NCBI RefSeq assembly: GCF_000718985.1
Contig: NZ_JODL01000002.1
Coordinates: 310,001-374,000, forward strand
Direction of reading: 5' to 3'
Source: Streptomyces megasporus
Lineage (GTDB): Bacteria; Actinomycetota; Actinomycetes; Streptomycetales; Streptomycetaceae
DNA length: 64,000 nucleotides
Part shown: piece after piece, positions 55,738 to 64,000 of the stretch
Layout of the letters: every line of letters begins with the position of its first letter
Numbering within the stretch: position 1 is the first letter of the stretch
The notes under the pieces: generated by a model
Databases searched by the model: none
The model's input: only the letters and a program-made list of their open reading frames with translations
Told to the model about the DNA's origin: nothing
Made by a program: the position numbers and the translations under genes

Positions 55738-58272
55738 ATGCCCGACGATGGCCCGAGCGTGGACGGGGACGGCGTGAGCGACACCCCCAGGTCATTCCAA
55801 GGCGCGGTCGAACGAGTGGCCACCTCGCTGCTCGACACCCTCCGCGTCGGTGTCGTCATGTTCGACACGGACGGGTACGTGCTGCTGTGGAGCCCGACGG
55901 TCGAGGAGATCCTCGGTTGGCCCGGCGAGCACATGGTCGGCCGTTACTACGGCGACTACCTCGTCCGCGGCACCTCCCCCACCGCCGCCCCCGTCGAGGC
56001 CGGCGGCATCTACGCCGCCCTCCGAAGCGAGCGGTACTGGCGAGGCATCCTCTGCGTGCGGCACCGCGACGGCCACACCGTGGAGGTCGAGGCCCGAGCC
56101 TCGCTGCTCACCCCCTCGAACGGCAAACCATTCATTCTGGCCAACATCGTCGAGACCTCCCGACTGCGTGCCGTCGAACACGACCTCGCGGCCCTCGACG
56201 CCCTGTTCGCCACCTCACCGCTCGGCATCGCCATCTTCGACACCGAGCAGCGGTACGTCCGCGTCAACGAGGCACTCTCCCGGCTCATCGGAAAACCGGT
56301 CGCCGACATCCTCGGCAGGACCCTCCACGAGGTCCTGCCGAGGCGCATGGCCGACGACCTCGCCCAGATCCAGAAGCTCGTGCTGGACACCGGCCGGTCC
56401 GTGGTGGACACCGTCGTCCTGAGCGCCGACGGGCATAGCTGGCACTCGGTGTCGTACGGCAGGCTCACCGGCCGTGACGGGCGCGTCCTCGGCATCAGCT
56501 CCACGATCATGGACGTCACCGAGCGGCGCGACGCGATGGAGAAGATCGAGCGCGCCCGCCAGCGGCTGAAGCTCCTCGACGACATCGGAGTGACCCTCGG
56601 CGACCTGCTCGACGTCCACCGGATCGCCAAGGCGCTCGCCCACTCGCTGGTGCCGCGCTTCGCCGACTACGCCGGCGTGATGCTCCACGCCGCCGTCGCG
56701 TACGGCGGGGAGCTGCCCCACCCCGACCACCCCCCGGAAACCCCGCTGCTCCAACTCGGCGCCGAGGCCAGGGAACACGGCCCGGACGTCGACGACCTGC
56801 TGCGGATCGGCCAGGACGTCGCCTTCGAGCCGGGGTCGATCTTCGACAAGGTGCTCACCTCCGCCGTGCCCCACCTGGTGCTGACCCAACACGAACTGCT
56901 CTCCGCCACCTACCCCGGCGATCCCAAGGTCCAAGCGGCCGTCGACCTGGGCATCCACTCGCTGATGGCCGTCCCCCTGCGCGCCCGCGGCACCGTCCTG
57001 GGGCTGCTGGTGCTCGGCCGCGTGAGCGAACGCGCTCCCTTCGACCGCGACGACCTCGCGCTCACCGTGGAACTGGCCGGACGCGCCGGGATCAGCCTGG
57101 ACAACGCCCGCCTCTACACCCGCGAGCGCGAGAGCGCCCTGATGCTCCAGCGCAGCCTGCTGCCCCAACACGTGCCCTCCCCGCCCGGCGTGCGGGTCGC
57201 CTACCGCTACGTCCCCGGCAGCAGCAGCGCCGAGGCCGACGCCGTGGCGGGCGGGGACTGGTTCGACGTGATCCCCCTGGCGGGCGGACGGGTCGCCCTC
57301 GTCGTCGGCGACGTGATGGGCCACGGACTGCGCGCCGCGGCCACCATGGGCCGCCTCCGCACGGCCGTGCGGACCCTGGCCGGCCTGGACCTGCCGCCCG
57401 ACGAACTGCTGCGCCGGGTGGACGACCTCGCCGACGACCTCGTCCAGCGGCCCGACGAACCCCTGATGGCCACCTGCGTCTACGCCGTCTACGACCCCTC
57501 CACCCGGCGCTGCACCCTCTCGATGGCCGGGCACGTGCCGCCGCTGCTGCTCACCGGGCCGGGCACCGGCACCTGGAACGTCGTCCCCGTGGAAGGTCCC
57601 GTCGGGCCCCCGCTCGGCGTCGGCGACGTGGAGTTCGAGACCGTGGAGCTGACCGTGGAGGAGGGGGCCGTCCTCGTCCTCTACACCGACGGGCTGATCG
57701 AACACCGGGGCGAGGACATCACCGAGGGCCTGGACCGCCTGGTGTCCCTGCTCGGCGGCCTCCCGGCCCAGGCCTGTCTGGAGGACACCTGCGACCGGGT
57801 CCTCGCCGACCTGGAACCGGGTGACGAGTCCGACGCCCCCGGCGCCCGCGGCACCGTCGACGACGTGGCCCTGCTCCTGGCCCGACTCGGCGGCCTCCCC
57901 GAGGGCAGCGCCACCTCCTGGGTCTTCCCCGCCGAGACCCCCGCCGTGCGCCGGGCTCGGGACGCCGTCCGCGAGACCCTGCGCGACTGGGGCCTGGACG
58001 CGCTCGTCGACGACACGGTGCTGCTCGTCAGCGAACTGGTCACCAACTCCATGCGCCACGCCCACGGCCCCATCGGCGTGCGCATGGTGCGCGGCACCTC
58101 CCTGCTCGTCGAGGTCTCCGACCCGCTGCCCGCGCCGCCCCACGAACGCACCGCCGGCGTCGACGACGAGGGCGGGAGGGGCATCCAGCTCGTGGCCCGC
58201 GGCTCGCGCCGCTGGGGAACGCGGCACGGGCCGATCGGCAAGACCGTCTGGTTCGAACTGCCGCTGCCCTGA
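55738..58272 (+). CDS. PAS-GAF-SpoIIE phosphatase-HATPase protein
   Basis: An 844-residue multi-domain regulator. Domains in order: PAS (about 20-130: LRVGVVMFDTDGYVLLWSPTVEEILGW), a second PAS (140-255: LDALFATSPLGIAIFDTEQRYVRVNEALSRLIGKPV), GAF (about 275-460), SpoIIE/PP2C (470-700: GGDWFDVIPL, VVGDVMGHGL, YTDGLIEH), and a C-terminal HATPase (730-844: LLVSELVTNSMRHA, VEVSDP, DEGGRGIQLV). The ATG is chosen because AGGA lies 4 bp upstream; a GTG just before it and another at 55774 are alternatives. It forms a pair with the next gene. Confidence 0.92.
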   Translation: MPDDGPSVDGDGVSDTPRSFQGAVERVATSLLDTLRVGVVMFDTDGYVLLWSPTVEEILGWPGEHMVGRYYGDYLVRGTSPTAAPVEAGGIYAALRSERYWRGILCVRHRDGHTVEVEARASLLTPSNGKPFILANIVETSRLRAVEHDLAALDALFATSPLGIAIFDTEQRYVRVNEALSRLIGKPVADILGRTLHEVLPRRMADDLAQIQKLVLDTGRSVVDTVVLSADGHSWHSVSYGRLTGRDGRVLGISSTIMDVTERRDAMEKIERARQRLKLLDDIGVTLGDLLDVHRIAKALAHSLVPRFADYAGVMLHAAVAYGGELPHPDHPPETPLLQLGAEAREHGPDVDDLLRIGQDVAFEPGSIFDKVLTSAVPHLVLTQHELLSATYPGDPKVQAAVDLGIHSLMAVPLRARGTVLGLLVLGRVSERAPFDRDDLALTVELAGRAGISLDNARLYTRERESALMLQRSLLPQHVPSPPGVRVAYRYVPGSSSAEADAVAGGDWFDVIPLAGGRVALVVGDVMGHGLRAAATMGRLRTAVRTLAGLDLPPDELLRRVDDLADDLVQRPDEPLMATCVYAVYDPSTRRCTLSMAGHVPPLLLTGPGTGTWNVVPVEGPVGPPLGVGDVEFETVELTVEEGAVLVLYTDGLIEHRGEDITEGLDRLVSLLGGLPAQACLEDTCDRVLADLEPGDESDAPGARGTVDDVALLLARLGGLPEGSATSWVFPAETPAVRRARDAVRETLRDWGLDALVDDTVLLVSELVTNSMRHAHGPIGVRMVRGTSLLVEVSDPLPAPPHERTAGVDDEGGRGIQLVARGSRRWGTRHGPIGKTVWFELPLP

Positions 58273-58585
58273 GAGCGATGGGCGCGTTCCCACCGCCCTT
58301 TCCGGAATCGAGGCCTCACCTGCGCCTTGACGCTGTGTCGAGAACACCGGAAAAATGCGCCACGCCACGTGTCCCCGCTCCCGGCAGCCCTTCGCCGCCG
58401 GGCCGGTCCGCAGGCCGCACCGCCGTGGCGTGTGGTTCGAGCCGACTCCGTCTGGTTAGGAGAGAGGGGGGAACGGGACTGGCGCGGAGCTCCGTCGAGA
58501 AGAGACGGGGCCGCGCGGTGAACGGGACCGGTGTGTCCGGGCGGTTTGGGCCCGGAGCACCGGACCGGTACAGGAAGGGGCGGCG
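58273..58585 (+). other. 313-bp spacer between the two phosphatase genes
   Basis: No gene is supported; reading frames lack any conserved pattern. TTGACG at 58327 could be a -35, but no clear -10 follows. AGGAAGGGG at 58572 is the ribosome site for the next gene. Confidence 0.5.
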
Positions 58586-60442
58586 TTGAGCGACATTCCA
58601 GCCGAGGCGGGAAAGCCGGACGACGTCCGCCGGGCCCTGGCCCTGTTGAACGCGGCGGGAGCCCGGATAGGCAACTCTCTCGACCTGGACACCACCGCCC
58701 GCGAACTGCTCGACGTCGCCGTACCCCAGTTCTGCGACCTGGCCTCCGTGGACCTGTTCCCCGAGGTGTTCTCCGGAGAGGACCCCCGGGCCGGAGAGGG
58801 CCTGGACGGAACCCGCCCGCTGCGGCGCGTGGCCTTCGCCAGCGCCGTCTCCGACGGGCCCATCACCCTCGGCCGGCGCACCGCCGGCGCCCCCGACCCC
58901 GACCCCGTCGAACTCGGCAGCATCCACCGCTATCCCGCCGGCTCCCCCTACGCCGACGCCCTCCGCACCGCCCGTGTCCAGCGCGCCACGGGCACCCTGG
59001 TGCAGTCCACCCTGGCCGTGCCGATGGTCGCGCGCGGCCGGGTGCTGGGGCTGGTCCAGTTCTCCCGCACCAAGGGCAGCGAGCCCTTCGGTGAGCGCGA
59101 CGCCGCCCTCGGCGCGGAACTGGCCGCCCGCGCCGCCGTGTGCGTCGACAACGCGCGGCTGTACCGCAGGGAGCACGAGCGCGCCCTCATACTCCAGCGC
59201 AGCCTGCTGCCGCCGGACGACCCGGAGGCCGCCGGACTCGACATCGCCTGCCGCTACCTGCCGGGCAGCGCCGCGAGCGAGGTGGGCGGCGACTGGTTCG
59301 ACGTCATAGAGCTGCCCGGCCACCGCACCGCCCTGGTGGTGGGCGACGTGATGGGACGTGGCCTGCGCGCGGCCGTGGCCATGGGCGAACTGCGCACGGC
59401 CGTACGGACGCTCGCCATGCTGGACCTGGAGCCCGCCGAGGTGCTGGGCGCCCTCGACGAGATCGCCCGCGGACTCGGCGCCCCCCGCCGCGGACGCGGC
59501 GAACGGTCCGGCCCTGCCGCCGGCTCCCGTGCCGGAGGCAGGATCGGTGACCTCTCCTCGGGCGGCAGGGCCAGTGACCCCTCCTCGGGCGGCAGGGTCG
59601 ACGACCTCTCCGAGGTCTACCTGGCCACCTGCATCTACGCCGTCTACGACCCCGTCACCCGCCGCTGCACCTTCGCCAACGCCGGACACCTGCCGCCCGC
59701 GGTCGTCGAGCCCGGCGGCGGACGGCCCGCCCGGCTGCTGAAGGTCCCCAAGGGCGTGCCGCTGGGCGTGGGCGGCGAGCCCTTCGAGGAGATGGAGGTC
59801 GAGCTGCCGGACGGCGCCCTGCTCGCCCTCTACACCGACGGCCTGGTGGAGTCCCGCCGGCAGCCGCTGGAGGAGGGGCTCCAGGCGCTGCGCGTCACCC
59901 TGGCGGGTGCCGAACGTCCGTTGGAGGACGTCTGCGACGGAGTGCTGGGCGCCCTGGAGACCCACCACGGCGAGGACGACATAGCCCTGCTGCTGGCCCG
60001 GATCCACGGGCTGCCCGAGGGCTCGGTGGGGGACTGGAGACTCCCCGCCGAACCCCGCTCGGTCGCCCGCGCCCGCGAACTGGCGTGCCGTCGGCTCGCC
60101 GAGTGGAAGCTGGACGACCTCGTCGACACCGCCGAACTGCTCGTCAGCGAACTGGTCACCAACGCCCTGCGCCACGGCGAAGGGGACATCCGACTGCGCC
60201 TGCTGCTGGACCGCACCCTGGTCTGCGAGGTGTGGGACACGGGCCTGGTCCAGCCGCGCCGGCGCCGTGCCCGCGACACCGACGAGGGCGGGCGCGGCCT
60301 GCAGCTCGTCGACCTGCTCTCCGCGGGCTGGGGCAGCCGTCGCACCCCCAAGGGGAAGATCGTCTGGTTCGAGCTCGACCTCCCCCGTGAGGGGGAACCC
60401 AAGCCGCCGGACACGGCGGAGGCCCTGCTGAGCCTGTTCTGA
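58586..60442 (+). CDS. GAF-SpoIIE phosphatase-HATPase protein with repeat insert
   Basis: A 618-residue protein with a GAF-like N-terminus (about 15-205), a SpoIIE/PP2C domain (215-475) and a C-terminal HATPase (500-600: LLVSELVTNALRHG, CEVWDT, DEGGRGLQLV). Metal-binding Asp motifs are GGDWFDVIEL, VVGDVMGRGL, YTDGLVES and EDDIALL. Inside the phosphatase is a Gly/Ser/Arg-rich insert of about 45 residues with a 9-residue repeat (IGDLSSGGRASDPSSGGRV). The TTG start is supported by AGGAAGGGG 5 bp upstream. Confidence 0.9.
   Translation: MSDIPAEAGKPDDVRRALALLNAAGARIGNSLDLDTTARELLDVAVPQFCDLASVDLFPEVFSGEDPRAGEGLDGTRPLRRVAFASAVSDGPITLGRRTAGAPDPDPVELGSIHRYPAGSPYADALRTARVQRATGTLVQSTLAVPMVARGRVLGLVQFSRTKGSEPFGERDAALGAELAARAAVCVDNARLYRREHERALILQRSLLPPDDPEAAGLDIACRYLPGSAASEVGGDWFDVIELPGHRTALVVGDVMGRGLRAAVAMGELRTAVRTLAMLDLEPAEVLGALDEIARGLGAPRRGRGERSGPAAGSRAGGRIGDLSSGGRASDPSSGGRVDDLSEVYLATCIYAVYDPVTRRCTFANAGHLPPAVVEPGGGRPARLLKVPKGVPLGVGGEPFEEMEVELPDGALLALYTDGLVESRRQPLEEGLQALRVTLAGAERPLEDVCDGVLGALETHHGEDDIALLLARIHGLPEGSVGDWRLPAEPRSVARARELACRRLAEWKLDDLVDTAELLVSELVTNALRHGEGDIRLRLLLDRTLVCEVWDTGLVQPRRRRARDTDEGGRGLQLVDLLSAGWGSRRTPKGKIVWFELDLPREGEPKPPDTAEALLSLF
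59547..59597. repeat. 27-bp-period tandem repeat within the phosphatase gene
   Basis: Two 24-bp copies, 59547-59570 and 59574-59597, with one mismatch, encode the SSGGR-type insert. The period of 27 bp keeps frame. Confidence 0.75.
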
Positions 60443-60831
60443 ACGGGCGGGTACCGAACGGGCGAGCACGGCACCGAGAGCCCGCACCGTCCGCCGGCCC
60501 GGACCCCCGCGCCAACGGGCCGGTGACGTGGGCGAGTTCCACGGGCCGTCGCGCGCCGGCCTCCGGAGGTGTCGCGCGTCACATTCCTCCCACAAGGGGC
60601 GGCGGGACGGGATTCCCCGGCGGAAAAGTTCCCGGCCACCGGGGTGGCGGCGGCTCGAGGGCGACCCCGACGGGCCGCGGCAGGCGGCGCCCACGGGGGA
60701 TTCGGGCCCATGTCCACCGTTCTCGGGCCCGTACCATGGGGGAAGAGTGCCGTGGCGATGATCAGCCCGGCGAGCGCGCGGCCGCACCCGGTCGTGTGGC
60801 CATCGACAATTCCCGGAGAAGCGCCCCCAGT
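60443..60831 (+). other. 389-bp spacer upstream of typA
   Basis: No gene is supported. A reading frame continues upstream from typA but lacks conserved sequence; the conserved protein begins at MPTRHDIRNVAIVAHVDHGKTT. CCGGAGAA at 60813 is the ribosome site. The promoter was not placed. Confidence 0.5.
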
Positions 60832-62739
<1,908 letters not shown>

Positions 62740-62767
62740 TCCGGGGCCGGCCCCGCGGAGCCGGATC

Positions 62768-62813
62768 GGCGGGTGCCTCGCCCCCCCTCGGGGGGGGGGG
62801 CGAGGCACCCGCC
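62768..62813 (+). terminator. Large terminator hairpin after typA
   Basis: A long stem (62768-62786 with 62795-62813) built on GCGGGTGCCTCG / CGAGGCACCCGC with a C-run/G-run top. It lies 28 bp past the typA stop. Confidence 0.85.
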
Positions 62814-63221
62814 GTGCGCGGCGACCGGTCGGTCGGTCCGACGGCCGCGGGCACGCTCCGCGCGGTCGGGGCACAGCGGGCGAATGCCGGGAAGTCAAGC
62901 GATTTCGCTCACAGTGTGTCCGGAATGCGGACTGGCTGTACCGGAAGAAGTGTTAACAGTCCGTTTCGCGGGCGTCTGTAACGGATTATTTTGTCCGGAT
63001 TTCGAGCAACAGGCCCCCGGTGATGTGACCAAACCGAGATCCCTTAACAGTGGTTTACGCGCGCTGAGTACCCAATAGTTGGGTCATTGAATCCGGATCG
63101 AGGAGCGTGCGTTCTGACCGCGCTGACTCGTGACAACGGGACCCGCTGAGGTCGGCACAGAGCCGGTGGAGGCAGCGGCGGACCGTCCGTGAAGACAGTG
63201 GACTCCTGAGGAGGCAAACCC
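62814..63221 (+). promoter_or_regulatory. AT-richer leader of the peptide-binding protein gene
   Basis: About 400 bp without a gene. It is less GC-rich than the surround. TTAACAGT occurs at 62953 and 63044. ACCCAA-TAG-TTGGGT (63070-63084) is a 6-bp inverted repeat. CTGAGGAGG at 63206 is the ribosome site. The length suggests a regulated promoter and leader. Confidence 0.45.
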
Positions 63222-64000
63222 ATGCGCGGTGCCAAGAGCGCCAAGTGGGTCGCAAGCGCGATAGCCGTGGCCCTGGCCGCGACCGCTTGCGGTGGTGGCG
63301 ACAGCGGCAACGAGTCGAAGTCGGGCTCGGGTGACGGCTATGTCTCGATCGAGGTCGGCGAGCCGCAGAACCCGCCGATCCCCTCGGACACCAACGAGAG
63401 CAACGGGTCCTACCTGGTCAAGGCGCTCTTCACCCAGCTGCTGGAGTTCGACAACAACGGTGAGATCGTCTACCTCAACGCCGAGTCGGTGGAGAGCGAC
63501 GACGCCAAGGTCTGGACGGTCAAGCTGAAGGACGGCTGGACCTTCCACAACGGCGAGAAGGTCACCGCCAAGTCCTACGTGGACACCTGGAACTGGGCCG
63601 CCAACATCAAGAACAACCAGAAGAACAGCTTCTGGTTCTCCGACATCAAGGGTTACGAGGACGTCCACCCGGAGAAGGGTGACCCCAAGGCCGAGACGAT
63701 GTCCGGTCTCAAGGTCGTCGACGACCTCACCTTCACCATCGAGCTGAGCAAGCCGGTCCCGTACTTCCAGTACAAGCTCGGCTACACCACCTGGGCCCCG
63801 CTGCCCAGCGTCGCCTTCGAGGACCCGAAGGCGTTCGGCGAGAAGCCGATCGGCAACGGTCCCTACAAGTTCGAGAAGTGGGACCACAACAAGCTCTTCC
63901 AGGTCGCCGCCTACGACAAGTACAAGGGCGAGGACAAGGCCCACAACGACGGCATCAAGTTCAAGAACTACTCGACCGTCGAGGCCGCCTACCAGGAGCT
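63222..64000 (+). CDS. Oligopeptide-binding lipoprotein of an ABC transporter (3'-truncated by window edge)
   Basis: The first 259 residues of a solute-binding family 5 protein. The signal peptide (AKWVASAIAVALAATAC) ends in a lipobox Cys followed by Gly-rich sequence. The SBP_bac_5 core is seen in SYLVKALFTQLLEF, WTVKLKDGWTFHNGEKVTAKSYVDTWNWAAN, VDDLTFTIELSKPVPYFQYKLGYTTWAPLPSVAF and PIGNGPYKFEKWDHNKL. It would bind peptides for an Opp/BldK-type importer. Its position after typA resembles the bldK neighbourhood as I recall it, but the permease and ATPase genes are outside the window. Confidence 0.9.
   Translation, partial: MRGAKSAKWVASAIAVALAATACGGGDSGNESKSGSGDGYVSIEVGEPQNPPIPSDTNESNGSYLVKALFTQLLEFDNNGEIVYLNAESVESDDAKVWTVKLKDGWTFHNGEKVTAKSYVDTWNWAANIKNNQKNSFWFSDIKGYEDVHPEKGDPKAETMSGLKVVDDLTFTIELSKPVPYFQYKLGYTTWAPLPSVAFEDPKAFGEKPIGNGPYKFEKWDHNKLFQVAAYDKYKGEDKAHNDGIKFKNYSTVEAAYQE

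Overview
The window is high-GC actinobacterial chromosome, almost certainly Streptomyces. Supporting signs are the very GC-biased third codon positions, frequent GTG and TTG starts, a WhiB-family protein, an ahpC/ahpD/oxyR module, several GAF-SpoIIE-HATPase phosphatases, and 4-base start/stop overlaps throughout. All assignments come from reading motifs by eye; no database search was run.

Layout. 1-8.0 kb is a Tad/Flp pilus locus: two TadE-like pseudopilins, the TadA/CpaF ATPase, TadB, TadC, a Flp pilin, a TadG-like protein, a lipoprotein, an OmpA-domain protein, a DUF192 protein and the prepilin peptidase. 8.2-12.9 kb holds an aldo/keto reductase, a cis-prenyltransferase, a PIN-PhoH ATPase and a secreted lytic-transglycosylase-like protein. 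13-20.4 kb holds an AI-2E-family membrane protein, an SPFH/ribbon-helix-helix pair under a perfect 16-bp palindrome, a PadR/ABC/FtsX-like operon and a DUF1707 protein. 20.5-27.4 kb has a class I and a class II fumarase side by side, a DUF402 protein, a methyltransferase and a GAF-SpoIIE-HATPase phosphatase. 27.5-37.6 kb is core chromosome: ahpD, ahpC, oxyR, a whiB-like gene, glpX, a nitroreductase, xseB, xseA, ispH and ychF.

37.55-49.67 kb is a site-specific integrative element of about 12.1 kb inserted at the 3' end of ychF. A 30-bp perfect direct repeat, continuing imperfectly for about 105 bp, marks attL and attR; it includes the last codons of ychF and its terminator, so ychF stays intact. 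A tyrosine integrase lies next to attR, with an excisionase-like protein, a RepA-like ATPase, a winged-helix protein and a 19-bp repeat near both ends that looks like integrase arm sites. The cargo is a three-gene XRE/DUF5753-DUF6879 module, three small genes, a 1,634-residue single-chain Type ISP restriction-modification enzyme, a 39-residue zinc-ribbon protein, and a gene-free stretch of about 360 bp packed with hairpins and short direct repeats that may be an origin or a structured RNA. No conjugative translocase is visible.

From 49.7 kb the chromosome resumes with a truncated PIN-domain remnant, a HhH-SNF2 helicase, a secreted subtilisin-like protease, a GntR/UTRA regulator, a small SPOR-like protein, two more SpoIIE-HATPase phosphatases in tandem, typA/bipA, and the start of an oligopeptide-binding lipoprotein (Opp/BldK type) that runs off the right edge.
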